Shown piece after piece: positions 54,534-63,141 of a stretch of DNA of 64,000 nt. The stretch spans positions 372,001 to 436,000 of the forward strand of contig JACJIB010000004.1 of assembly GCA_014138645.1 (NCBI GenBank), in the 5' to 3' direction. How positions within the stretch are numbered: the stretch's first letter is position 1; every line of letters starts with the position of its first letter. Below the pieces are notes generated by a model. It saw nothing but the letters and a program-made list of their open reading frames with translations. It had not been told where the DNA came from and ran no database searches. This stretch comes from Methylorubrum thiocyanatum (GTDB lineage: Bacteria; Pseudomonadota; Alphaproteobacteria; Rhizobiales; Beijerinckiaceae). The position numbers and the translations under genes were made by a program.

Positions 54534-55195
54534 TGGTGCTCTCTCCGGTTGGCGGAACCTGAGGCAGGTCCGCCGGTTGCACTTGCCGCCCGGAACGGAT
54601 CTCGGCTGAGAAGCCGGAACCGTCGCCCGGGCGACGTCTCACGGCCCTGTCCCCTTGAAGCGCCATCAGGCCCCTCGCGGGTGAGATTGGTTCAAACCGA
54701 TGCCTCCCTCCGGTGCCTTGGCGGCCCCGAAGCGAGGAGTGAAAAATTCGGTCTTCCCCGTCTGTGCAGGCTGTCGCCGATTAAGCCGGTTGCCCGGCGC
54801 CTGCAGTCTCGGACAGGACATAGCCGGAAACGGCGCTCAGAGCGGCTGCCCCGAGACCCTTCCGGCCATCACCACCCGGTTGCCCGGGCGGCATCTCGAA
54901 TGGAAACCGACCGATCGGCCGATCCCTTCCAATGGGTTGAATTCGTGGAGCGCGGTCTATAGCGGCGTGCAAGCCGCCTGCCAAGTCCCGCACCGCGACT
55001 TTTCCGTCGCAGGCAAGTCCGCAGGCGCACGCGGGTGCCCCCCGGCCGGCCTCACCCGCGGCCCGGTCCGCCCGGTCGCCTTAACCGTCCGTTGACTCTG
55101 CTCCCGCCGCGCCGGCCGCGGGGCAGGATCCGTGTGCGCCAGCGCATCCCCCGGCCTGCGGCGGCGGCCCTACACCGCAGCGCACAAAACAGGGG
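54534..55195 (-). promoter_or_regulatory. rplJ leader and upstream non-coding region
   Basis: No gene can be supported in this 660-bp stretch. Near rplJ the minus-strand leader holds an imperfect hairpin (54551-54574, arms GGCGGA/TCCGCC plus CCTG/CAGG) and a perfect palindrome CGTCGCCCGGGCGACG (54621-54636). L10-L7/L12 autoregulation through a structured leader is known in other bacteria, so these are candidates. Between about 54780 and 55195 I see nothing further. Confidence 0.4.
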
Positions 55196-55357
55196 ATGGT
55201 TCGGGCGATGGCCTCGAAGGTGTTGCTGGCTTTGGTGGTGCTCGTCTTCCTCGTGGACGGCCACCTGCCCGGGACGCGCGAACTGCGCAACCCGGACGCC
55301 GAGGGCGGCAAGGGCGCCGGCCGCTCCTCGCTCCTGTCGAAGCGGTCCGAGGCCTGA
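55196..55357 (+). CDS. Small exported or membrane-anchored protein
   Basis: The 53-residue frame begins at the ATG at 55196 with AGGGG close upstream; a second Met at 55208 is an alternative. It has a hydrophobic segment (VLLALVVLVFLVDGHLPG) followed by a polar, Gly/Ser/Arg-rich tail (NPDAEGGKGAGRSSLLSKRSEA). It looks like an uncleaved signal anchor with a short periplasmic or cytoplasmic tail. No family is recognised. It converges on the porin gene, 23 nt from stop to stop. Confidence 0.5.
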   Translation: MVRAMASKVLLALVVLVFLVDGHLPGTRELRNPDAEGGKGAGRSSLLSKRSEA

Positions 55358-55380
55358 GCCGCGGACCGCCCCGCTCCGGA

Positions 55381-56919
55381 TCAGTAGTTGATCTGCAGCT
55401 GTCCGCGGAACAGGTCGCCGTTGGCTTGGCCGAAGCGGCCGATATTGGCCTCGCGGCGCTTCATATTGGCGTAGGCGAGCGTCAGCTCGACCGACTTGAT
55501 CGGCTGGAACTCGACGCCGAGTTCCAGTTCGTCGGTGTCGAGGCGCGGCGCGTTCGTGGCCACCTTCCAGCCGCCGTCGTAGGTCTGCCAGCGGATGTAG
55601 GGCATGAACGGGCCGACCGGGGAGTGATCGACCTTGTACATCGCCTGGACGTAGCCGCCCTGGAGCGGCTTGGTCAGGATCGTGCGGGCGATGGGATCGT
55701 ATTCCGGGCCCCGGCCCCAGTTCCACTCCGCCTGGAGACCGAAGGGCTGCGGATACAGGATCGCGTGCAGGCCGACGCGCTCGTCGTCGAAGCCGCGGGC
55801 CAGCGCCGTGGTGGTGCCGAAGGTGGCCTCGGGCCGGAAGCGGTTGCGGTAGGCCGAGCCGCCGACCTCGAGCACCTGCCCGCGGAAGGCCTCGCCGAGG
55901 CCGTCGAGCTCGAACGGCCAGGTCGCCATCATGACCGTCATGAGGTCGTTGTTGGCCTCGATCCGGTTGATGGTCTGGCCGTTGTAGATGCCGACGCCGA
56001 AGGCGCCGTAATTGCCGAACAGCTTCTGGCCGCCCTTGGCGAGGCGGTCCCAGATGCGCTGCACGTGCCAGGGGGTGTAGTAGTAGGTGATGCCGATGTC
56101 GCGCTCGCCGGGAATGGCGCTGTTGATCGCATCGGAGCGGTCGAGCGTCAGGCGGTTCTGCGAGGATTGCAGGTTTTCCCAGCCGTAGGGCACCTTCTGC
56201 TGGCCGAAGCGCAGGCGGGTGCGGCGTTCGTCGTCGAGGAACACGTCGGCATAGGCATCGCGCAGCTGCGTGAAGTGCTGGCGCACCTCGCTGCCGGCCT
56301 GGTTCGAGACGTTCACCGCGAAGTCGGGCTGGATGTAGAGGAACACCCGCTCGTGGATGTCGCCCTGGATGATCAGGCGCACCCGGCGGAAGGTGAAGTT
56401 GTTGCGGTCGGTGATGCCGCTGTCATGGACCGAGCGCAGGCGCGAGCGGCCGGCCGGGGCGGTGTCGTCGCCGGACAGGAACTCGTTGCCGCGCAACTGG
56501 GTGTAGCCGCGCAGGGACAGGCGCTCGAACCAGGTCTTGGGCCGGCCCGCATGCCTCGGGTCGTCGGCGAGCAGCTCGGGCGCGGGCGGCACCAGCGCGT
56601 CGTACCACGTATCCGGCTCGTCGAGGGCGAAGCGGTGCGGGACCGGGCCGGGCACGGCCGGCTGCGCCACCGCGGATTCGATCGGCCGGCCGGCGGCCGG
56701 GAAGGTGCCGGCATCGGTGGTGCGGGCGTTGGCCGGGCGCGTGGCGACGGGGGTCGCGCGCCGGGCTCCCCTGCCCTGCGCCTCGGCCTGCGCCTTGATC
56801 ATCGCCTTGAGCTCGTTGATCTGGCGCTGCAGCTCGGCGACCGTCTGGGCCTGAGCCCGGGCCGCCGGCAGAACCAGTGCACTCGATAAGAGCAGCGCGG
56901 TCAGAAGACGTCGTTTCAT
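55381..56919 (-). CDS. Phosphate-selective porin O/P family protein
   Basis: The 512-residue outer-membrane protein has a signal peptide (MKRRLLTALLLSSALVLPAARAQA), a coiled segment (TVAELQRQINELKAMIKAQAEAQ) and an OprP/OprO-type barrel: NNFTFRRVRLIIQGDIHERVFLYIQPDFAV, LRFGQQKVPYGWENLQSS, GITYYYTPWHVQRIWD and a terminal QLQINY that ends in an aromatic residue as barrel proteins do. The substrate could be phosphate or another anion. No Pho box is evident upstream. The ATG at 56919 is set by the signal peptide. Confidence 0.9.
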   Translation of the reverse strand: MKRRLLTALLLSSALVLPAARAQAQTVAELQRQINELKAMIKAQAEAQGRGARRATPVATRPANARTTDAGTFPAAGRPIESAVAQPAVPGPVPHRFALDEPDTWYDALVPPAPELLADDPRHAGRPKTWFERLSLRGYTQLRGNEFLSGDDTAPAGRSRLRSVHDSGITDRNNFTFRRVRLIIQGDIHERVFLYIQPDFAVNVSNQAGSEVRQHFTQLRDAYADVFLDDERRTRLRFGQQKVPYGWENLQSSQNRLTLDRSDAINSAIPGERDIGITYYYTPWHVQRIWDRLAKGGQKLFGNYGAFGVGIYNGQTINRIEANNDLMTVMMATWPFELDGLGEAFRGQVLEVGGSAYRNRFRPEATFGTTTALARGFDDERVGLHAILYPQPFGLQAEWNWGRGPEYDPIARTILTKPLQGGYVQAMYKVDHSPVGPFMPYIRWQTYDGGWKVATNAPRLDTDELELGVEFQPIKSVELTLAYANMKRREANIGRFGQANGDLFRGQLQINY

Positions 56920-57164
56920 CTGTCGAACCCCTTTTGCCGCGTTCCAGTCCGGCGTGATGACGTTCGCCGTGTTGTGCTGGGACGGGCTCCAGCCATCGGT
57001 CTTGAAGTATCCGGCACGGCGCGAACCCCGGACGGCCGAACGCACCACCGCCTCCGCCCCTGCCGCGGACGCGCAGGAGCCGGCGAAGTCGTTAGTCGGC
57101 TCAATCGCTTAGCGATCCCGGCGGCACGCCCCGCAGCCACGCTTGGCCGATAGCACCGCTCTGG

Positions 57165-57330
57165 AAGGATTAAAAGTAATTCTCAAAGAATCATGAGGAT
57201 TCAACGCACACATTACTTATATTACGCGCTAGAGACTGGATTAATCCGTGAACTTGCAAGTTTATTTCGTCATAAAAGTGACGTCATAATGTGGTTTATT
57301 GTATTGTTACGCAATCCGATCTGCACGGCT
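57165..57330. other. AT-rich island in a gene-free region
   Basis: The 794 bp between the porin start (56919) and the next gene (57714) hold no gene I can support. Within it, about 165 bp are markedly AT-rich, against the GC-rich background. They contain an 8-bp direct repeat CGTCATAA at 57268-57275 and 57282-57289, spaced 14 bp start to start, and T/A-rich runs that could serve as promoters or binding sites for nucleoid proteins. Confidence 0.55.
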
Positions 57331-57713
57331 TTTTCCGGCAGACTCTCAACCAGAGATCGGCCGCCGCGGACATGTGATCGCGGCCTCGAGAGGCAGAATC
57401 GTCACGTGCAAGCGTCGACAGGCGGACATCGCGCCGGATCGGCCGGTTTCGCGCATGCATCCACCGCATGCCGGCGGCCCGCGAGCCCCGGCTGTGTCCC
57501 CGAAGCCGCATCGGCCCGGGATCGACAGCGACATCGGCACCGGGATCCGGCAGCCCACACGACGATGTGATTCAGGCGTCTGCGGCCGCTTCCGCTCGCT
57601 CCCGCCGCTTCCGCTGCGAAGCGCCGCTCGGGCGTGTCCGCACGCATTCCGCACGCATCGTGTCGCGTCAAAGAGGGGACGCCAACGCGGCCGGCTGTGC
57701 TAGATAGGGGGCC

Positions 57714-59357
57714 ATGCGTTGCCCTCTTCCCATCTCCTCCCGTCGGCGCATCCTGTGCGTCTTCCCGGCCTACACGCCGTCCTTCGGGACCTTCTCCCAC
57801 GCCTACCCGCTGATGGGCGGGGTGAAGGCGTTCATGCCGCCCCAGGGGCTCCTGGTGATCGCGGCCTACATGCCGGAGACCTGGGAGTGCCGGTTCATCG
57901 ATGAGAACATCCGGCCGGCCTCGGCCCGAGACTTCGCCTGGGCCGACGCGGTGTTCGTGTCGGGCATGCACATCCAGGAGGGACAGATCCACGATATCGG
58001 CCGGCGGGCGCACGCGGCCGGCAAGGTCGCGGTGCTCGGCGGCCCCTCCGTCTCGGGCGCGCCGGAGAAGTATCCGGACTTCGACTATCTCCATGTCGGC
58101 GAGATCGGCGACGCCACCGACCGGCTCATCGAGATCCTCGACCGCGACCTCGCGCGGCCCGCGGCCCAGGTCGTGCTCGACACCAAGGACCGTCTGGCGC
58201 TCGGCGACTTCCCGGCCCCGGCCTACGAGGCGGTGCCGCTCAAGCGCTACCTGATCGGCTCGCTGCAATTCTCGTCCGGCTGCCCCTATCGCTGCGAGTT
58301 CTGCGACATCCCGCAGCTCTACGGCCGCCAGCCGCGGCTGAAGAGCCCGGAGCAGATGTGCGCCGAACTCGACGCGATCATCAGCCAGCCGGGGCATCCG
58401 GCCGTGGTCTACTTCGTCGACGACAACTTCATCGGCAACCGCAAGGCGACCCGCGAGATGCTGCCGCATCTGGTCGAGTGGCAGAAGAAGAACAACTACC
58501 CGCTCCAGTTCGCCTGCGAGGCGACGCTGAACATGGCCAAGCAGCCCGAGATCCTCGAGCTGATGCGGCAGGCCAACTTCATGACGGTGTTCGTCGGCAT
58601 CGAGACGCCGGAGGCCGACGCGCTGAAGGGCATCGACAAGACCCACAACGCCGCCGTGCCGATGTACGAGGCGATCGAGACGCTCAATTCCTACGGCCTC
58701 GAAGTGACCTCAGGGATCATCCTCGGCCTCGACTCCGACACCGACAAGTCTGAGCAGAACCTGATCGACTTCATCGACCGGTCGGCCATCCCCGTGCTGA
58801 CGATCAACCTGCTCCAGGCGCTGCCCAAGACCCCGCTCTGGGACCGGCTGGAGCGCGAGGGCCGGCTCCTGCACGACGCGAGCCTCGAATCGAACGTGCT
58901 GTTCAAGCGCCCGCACGACACGGTGGTGAGTTCCTGGCGGCGCGCCATCGCTCACGCCTACGCGCCCGAGCACCTGTTCGAGCGCTTCAAGCACCAATGC
59001 GACGTGACCTACGGCAACCGCATCGTCACGCCGACCAAGGGCAAGCTCACCTTCACCAACCTGCGCCGCGGCCTGATCCTCGGCTTCAACATCATCACGC
59101 GGGTGGGCCTCCTGTCCGATTACCGCCGGCCGTTCTGGCGGGCGGCGGGCCACGCGCTCAAGCGCGGGCAGATCGAGGCGGTGTTCAACATGGGCTTCGT
59201 CGCCCACCACCTGATCCGCTTCACCCGCGAGGCGCTGCGGGGCGAGCACAACGCCTCCTTCTACGCCGCCAAGGCGGCGGAGGCCGAGGCGCAGCGCCAG
59301 CGCAGCTGGTGGGAGAACACCCGCCGCCGGTTCGTACCGGAGCGCGAGGCGGCCTGA
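57714..59357 (+). CDS. hpnP: B12-binding radical SAM protein, probable hopanoid C-2 methylase HpnP
   Basis: The 547-residue protein has an N-terminal cobalamin-binding domain (RRILCVFPAYTPSFGTFSHAYPLMGG, MPPQGLLVIAAYMP, VFVSGMHIQ, LGGPSVSGAPEKYPDFDYLHVGE) and a radical SAM core with the Cys190-Cys194-Cys197 cluster in SGCPYRCEFCDIP. A C-terminal DUF4070-like region follows. The N-terminal sequence resembles my memory of HpnP from Rhodopseudomonas, which makes 2-methylhopanoids. A related methylase or uncharacterised paralogue is possible. No other hopanoid genes are nearby. Confidence 0.75.
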   Translation: MRCPLPISSRRRILCVFPAYTPSFGTFSHAYPLMGGVKAFMPPQGLLVIAAYMPETWECRFIDENIRPASARDFAWADAVFVSGMHIQEGQIHDIGRRAHAAGKVAVLGGPSVSGAPEKYPDFDYLHVGEIGDATDRLIEILDRDLARPAAQVVLDTKDRLALGDFPAPAYEAVPLKRYLIGSLQFSSGCPYRCEFCDIPQLYGRQPRLKSPEQMCAELDAIISQPGHPAVVYFVDDNFIGNRKATREMLPHLVEWQKKNNYPLQFACEATLNMAKQPEILELMRQANFMTVFVGIETPEADALKGIDKTHNAAVPMYEAIETLNSYGLEVTSGIILGLDSDTDKSEQNLIDFIDRSAIPVLTINLLQALPKTPLWDRLEREGRLLHDASLESNVLFKRPHDTVVSSWRRAIAHAYAPEHLFERFKHQCDVTYGNRIVTPTKGKLTFTNLRRGLILGFNIITRVGLLSDYRRPFWRAAGHALKRGQIEAVFNMGFVAHHLIRFTREALRGEHNASFYAAKAAEAEAQRQRSWWENTRRRFVPEREAA

Positions 59358-59373
59358 TTCCGCAGGCCGGGGC

Positions 59374-61863
59374 TTAGGCGCAGGCCCTCGCGGACGTCTC
59401 GCCGAACAGAGCGCGCAGCCGCGCCCGCTCCCGATCCGCGGAGCCGGCCTGCGACAGCTCCGTCATCGGGGCGGGCCGGGCGAACAGGTAGCCCTGCATC
59501 TGGTCGCAGCCGAGTTCGCGCAGCATCGCGAGCTGCTCTTGCGTCTCCACCCCCTCGACCGTGACCTGAAGCCCGAGATTGTGCCCGAGATGGGTGATCG
59601 CGCGCACGATTGTCAGGGTGTCGGCGTGCCGCCCCAGCCGGCGCACGAAGGACTGATCGACCTTGATCTTGTCGAACTTGAACCGCTGCAGGTAGCTCAA
59701 GCTCGAATAGCCGGTGCCGAAATCGTCGAGCGCGAGGCGCACGCCGAGGGTGCGCAGCGCCGTGAGCACCTCCACCGCCATCGTCGCATCCTGGATGAAC
59801 ACGCCCTCGGTGATCTCCAGAACCAGCCGGCCCGGCGGGAGCCCGTGGCGGCCGAGCACCGCCGCGACGCCCGCGGCGAAGCCCGGCTGGCGGAACTGCT
59901 TGGGTGAGACGTTGACCGAGACCCGCCAGGGATGCGGCCAGGCGGCGGCGGCGGCGCAGGCGGTGTCGAGCACCCAGGCGCCGATCCGCCCGATTTGGTC
60001 GGTCTGCTCGGCGAGCGGGATGAAGTCGGCCGGGGGCACGCAGCCGCGCACGGGATGGTGCCAGCGGATCAGCGCCTCGAAGGTCTCGATCTCGCCGGTG
60101 CGGCCGTTGACGATCGGCTGGTAGTAGAGCTGCAGCTCGCCCCGCGGGATCGCCCCGCTCAGCTCGTGCTCGATCCGGCGGCGCGCCTGGAGCTGCTCGT
60201 CCATCGCGGCCTCGAAGAAGCGCACCGTGCCGCGCCCCTCGTCCTTGACCCGGTACAGGGCGGTGTCCGCGGCCCGCTTGAGGGTCTCGGCGGTGCTGCC
60301 GTCGCTGGGATAGACGGCGATGCCCGCCGAGGCGCCGATCTCGATGCGTAGACCCTCGCTCGTGCCCTCGCCCTTGCCCTCACTTTTGCCCTCGCCCTCG
60401 TTCCGGCCCTCGAGATGGAACGGGCGGCCGAGCGCCGCGACCAGCCGCGCCGCGGTCTCGGCGATCTGGGCGAGGGTGCGGGTATGGGCGAGGACGATGA
60501 CGAACTCATCGCCGCCGATCCGGGCGAGGGTGTCGGTCGGGCGCAGCTCGGCCAGCATGCGCTTGGCCGCCTGCACCAGCAGGGCGTCGCCCGCGGCGTG
60601 GCCGTGGAAGTCGTTGACGGGCTTGAAGCGGTCGAGGTCGAGATAGACCAGCGCCACGCTCGCCCCGTTCTCCGCCGCCGTCTCCAGGGCGAGGCTCAGG
60701 CGCTCCTCCAGCAGGGTGCGGTTGGGCAGGTCGGTCAGGGCGTCGTGCAGGGCGAGGTGGCGGATGCGCGCCTCGTCGCGGCGGCGCTGGCTGAGATCGC
60801 GCAGGGCCACCGCGGTGGCCGGGCGGCCGAGATACTCGATGGCGCGGCATGAGAGTTCCACCGGCACGGCGAGGCCCGCAGCCGTGCGGATCTCGAACTC
60901 CTCCGGACGCAGCTCCTCCGGCCGGCAGCGGCTGCGCCGCAGCAGGGCCGGAGCGTCGGCATCGGCGAACAGGTCGAGTAACGGCCGGCCGACGATCTCC
61001 TGAAGCGTGGTCTCGAACAGGCGCAGGCCCGCTTGGTTGATCTCGACCACCCGTCCGTCGCGGTGGATGAGCAGCACCTCGTGGGCGAGGTTGCCGAGCA
61101 GGCGCATGCGGCTCAACTCGTCCATGCGGCGGCGCATGAGATGCCGCTGCATCAGCAGCGCGGCGAGCCCGGCGGCGAGGACGACGAGGCTCACGAGCCC
61201 CACCGCGAGGCCGAGCTGCGTCGAACCGAGGACGGCACCACCCTCCTCCAGGGGCGCCGCGGGCGCGACGGTCAGCGCCGTCATACCGGTGAAGTGCAGC
61301 CCGCAGATCGCCAGCGCCAGCCACAGGCTGACCTCGATGCGTCGGCCGAGCCCGGTGAGGTCGCCGGCCCGGGCGAGGGCGGTCACCGCCAGGATCGCGC
61401 AGAGCCCGAGCGAGGCGTGGACGTAGGCGCCGTCGAACAGGAGCAGGCTGTTGGCCGCCATCGCGCCCACGCCCGCATAGTGCATCCCCGCGATCGCCGC
61501 CGCCATCAACATGCCGGCCGCGGCCAGCTTGAGCGGGTGGTGATCCGCCCGGCACCAGATCAGGAGCGCGATCAGCGCCCCCATCACCGCGATGCCGATC
61601 GAGGCCGCGGTGGGCAGCAGACCGTAGGCCGCCTGGGCGCTGGGCCGGAAGGCCAGCATCGCGACGAAGTGCAGCGACCAGACGCTGCAGCCGAACACCG
61701 CCGCCGCCGCGATCAGCCAGGGGACGAGGGCTCGCCGCTCGGCGCCTGCGGCCTCGGCCATCAGGGTCACGGTGGAGAAGCAACCGAGCAGGCAGATGCC
61801 GGCGGAGACGGCGACGAGGCCGGGATCGTGCTGGTTCGTGACGCAGGCGACGATGTTGAGCAT
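59374..61863 (-). CDS. MHYT-PAS-GGDEF-EAL cyclic di-GMP signalling protein
   Basis: This membrane protein of about 829 residues starts with an MHYT sensor: seven hydrophobic segments and three motif copies (WSLHFVAMLAF, AGMHYAGVGAM, CGLHFTGMTAL). A PAS domain (about 255-365), GGDEF (RPTD inhibitory site, RIGGDEFVIVLA) and EAL (FEALIRWHHP, LEITEG, DDFGTGYSS, KVDQSF, VEGVET) follow, all with intact catalytic motifs. MHYT domains are proposed to sense O2, CO or NO through metal. A low-complexity EGK/GEG insert sits in the GGDEF domain. The start at 61863 gives a natural N-terminus. Confidence 0.93.
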   Translation of the reverse strand: MLNIVACVTNQHDPGLVAVSAGICLLGCFSTVTLMAEAAGAERRALVPWLIAAAAVFGCSVWSLHFVAMLAFRPSAQAAYGLLPTAASIGIAVMGALIALLIWCRADHHPLKLAAAGMLMAAAIAGMHYAGVGAMAANSLLLFDGAYVHASLGLCAILAVTALARAGDLTGLGRRIEVSLWLALAICGLHFTGMTALTVAPAAPLEEGGAVLGSTQLGLAVGLVSLVVLAAGLAALLMQRHLMRRRMDELSRMRLLGNLAHEVLLIHRDGRVVEINQAGLRLFETTLQEIVGRPLLDLFADADAPALLRRSRCRPEELRPEEFEIRTAAGLAVPVELSCRAIEYLGRPATAVALRDLSQRRRDEARIRHLALHDALTDLPNRTLLEERLSLALETAAENGASVALVYLDLDRFKPVNDFHGHAAGDALLVQAAKRMLAELRPTDTLARIGGDEFVIVLAHTRTLAQIAETAARLVAALGRPFHLEGRNEGEGKSEGKGEGTSEGLRIEIGASAGIAVYPSDGSTAETLKRAADTALYRVKDEGRGTVRFFEAAMDEQLQARRRIEHELSGAIPRGELQLYYQPIVNGRTGEIETFEALIRWHHPVRGCVPPADFIPLAEQTDQIGRIGAWVLDTACAAAAAWPHPWRVSVNVSPKQFRQPGFAAGVAAVLGRHGLPPGRLVLEITEGVFIQDATMAVEVLTALRTLGVRLALDDFGTGYSSLSYLQRFKFDKIKVDQSFVRRLGRHADTLTIVRAITHLGHNLGLQVTVEGVETQEQLAMLRELGCDQMQGYLFARPAPMTELSQAGSADRERARLRALFGETSARACA

Positions 61864-62211
61864 GGATGGAGAGCGAGCCCGATAACCGAAGCTTGGCCTA
61901 GGCATCGCGTCTTAAGGTGCCGTTGCTCAAATTCTTTTCAGTTTTCTCATTTTCGTGAGCAAAACCAGATAAATAACGTAAGTTATGTTTCGAATATGGT
62001 TGGGATAGATCGAATCCGAAAGAGTTTTTCTCATGAGGAACCTGACACAACCATGAATACACACGATCATTGACGGCGACGCTCGATCCGCCCTAAAGGC
62101 GTCCCATCATGACGAGCCTCCTCCTCTCCGGATCGTATCGCGCGCCGCTCCCCTAAGCGGCCCCGGACTCGTCATGTCTTCAGCCGCTGCGTCGCCGGCG
62201 GCCTGAGGATC
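61864..62211. promoter_or_regulatory. Divergent promoter region with several dyads
   Basis: This 348-bp gap separates the MHYT gene from the prephenate-dehydrogenase-like gene. It is AT-rich between about 61925 and 62040 and holds three dyads: GTTTTCTCA with TGAGCAAAAC (61941-61965, one bulge), ATAAC-GTAA-GTTAT (61973-61986), and the distant pair CATGACGAG (62108-62116) with CTCGTCATG (62168-62176). Regulators are unknown. Confidence 0.45.
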
Positions 62212-63066
62212 GTGGACACCCATCCCGAAGCGGACCGCCGGCCTCCCCTCCGAGGTCACACCGTGTCTGTCCCGCATCCTTCCCCTCGCCTATCGATCGG
62301 TCTCGTCGGCTTCGGCGCCTTCGGCCGCCTGATCGCCCGCCACCTCGCCCCCTACGCCACGCTGACGATCCACGATCCGTACCTGCCGGCCGGACGGGTC
62401 CCGGCGGAGCCGACGGCGGTCGCGGGCGATCTGCGGAGCGTGGCGGCCTGCCCGGTGGTGATCCTCGCCACGCCCGTGGCGAGCCTCGCCGAGGTGGTGC
62501 AGGCGCTGGCCCCCCATCTGCGGCCGGGCACGCTGGTGGTCGATGTCGGTTCGGTGAAGGCGGGCCCCGCCGCGATCCTGCGCGCGGGGTTGCCGGCCGA
62601 GATCGAGATCCTCGCGACCCATCCGCTGTTCGGGCCGCAGAGTGCCGGAAACGGCGCGGGCCACGGCCTCCGCGGCCTCAAGATCGCCGTCTGCCCGATC
62701 CGCGGACGGCGCCCCTTGCGAGCGGCGGCCTTCCTGCGGCGCGGGCTCGGCCTCGACGTCATCCTGACGACGCCGGAGGCGCATGACCGGGCCATGGCCT
62801 CGGTCCAGGGCCTGACCCACCTCATCGCCAAGGTGCTGGTGGCGATGGAGCCGTTGCCGACGCGGATGACGACGCGCAGCTTCGACCTGCTGATGCAGGC
62901 GGTCGACATGGTGCGGCACGACGCGCCGGACGTCTTCCACGCCATCGAGCGCGCGAACCCGCACGCGGCGGAGGTGCGGCAACGCTTCTTCGCGCTGGCC
63001 CAGCAGCTCGACGCCGCGCTGTCCGCAGAGACGCTGGATGCAGGCCCGGACCCGCTCGCCTCGTAG
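62212..63066 (+). CDS. Prephenate dehydrogenase-like NAD(P)-dependent dehydrogenase
   Basis: The 284-residue protein has a Rossmann motif near the N-terminus (IGLVGFGAFGRLIARHL), the TyrA-type elements VVILATPVASLAEVV, VVDVGSVKAGPAAIL and HPLFGPQS, and a helical C-terminal domain. TyrA enzymes oxidise prephenate or arogenate in tyrosine synthesis. This member is at the short end of the family and lacks a chorismate mutase domain. A GTG start at 62212 has GAGG upstream; an internal GTG at 62263 is possible. Another role in the same fold cannot be excluded. Confidence 0.85.
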   Translation: MDTHPEADRRPPLRGHTVSVPHPSPRLSIGLVGFGAFGRLIARHLAPYATLTIHDPYLPAGRVPAEPTAVAGDLRSVAACPVVILATPVASLAEVVQALAPHLRPGTLVVDVGSVKAGPAAILRAGLPAEIEILATHPLFGPQSAGNGAGHGLRGLKIAVCPIRGRRPLRAAAFLRRGLGLDVILTTPEAHDRAMASVQGLTHLIAKVLVAMEPLPTRMTTRSFDLLMQAVDMVRHDAPDVFHAIERANPHAAEVRQRFFALAQQLDAALSAETLDAGPDPLAS

Positions 63067-63073
63067 AAGCGCT

Positions 63074-63113
63074 ATGCCCGGCGCCGGACCGTTTCAGGTC
63101 CGGCGCCGGGCAT
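63074..63113. terminator. Strong 17-bp hairpin between convergent genes
   Basis: The arms at 63074-63090 and 63097-63113 are perfect complements (core GCCCGGCGCCGGACC) around the loop GTTTCA. It lies 7 nt after the dehydrogenase stop and 28 nt from the fadL-like stop. There is no T-tract, so it probably works with Rho or as a 3' stabiliser for both transcripts. Confidence 0.7.
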
Positions 63114-63141
63114 GCTGCGGCGATCAGCGATCAGACGGGGA

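Noticed and set aside
57268..57289. A possible Pho box upstream of the phosphate-type porin
   Set aside because: The CGTCAT repeats are spaced 14 bp rather than 11 and lie more than 340 bp from the porin start, so the resemblance is weak.
57193..57570. A 125-codon frame through the AT-rich island
   Set aside because: The first 45 codons come from AT-rich intergenic DNA and the rest from unrelated GC-rich DNA. There is no ribosome-binding site and no domain.
61996..62073. A 25-codon peptide upstream of the dehydrogenase
   Set aside because: No Shine-Dalgarno sequence and no distinctive composition; it is probably chance within a promoter region.
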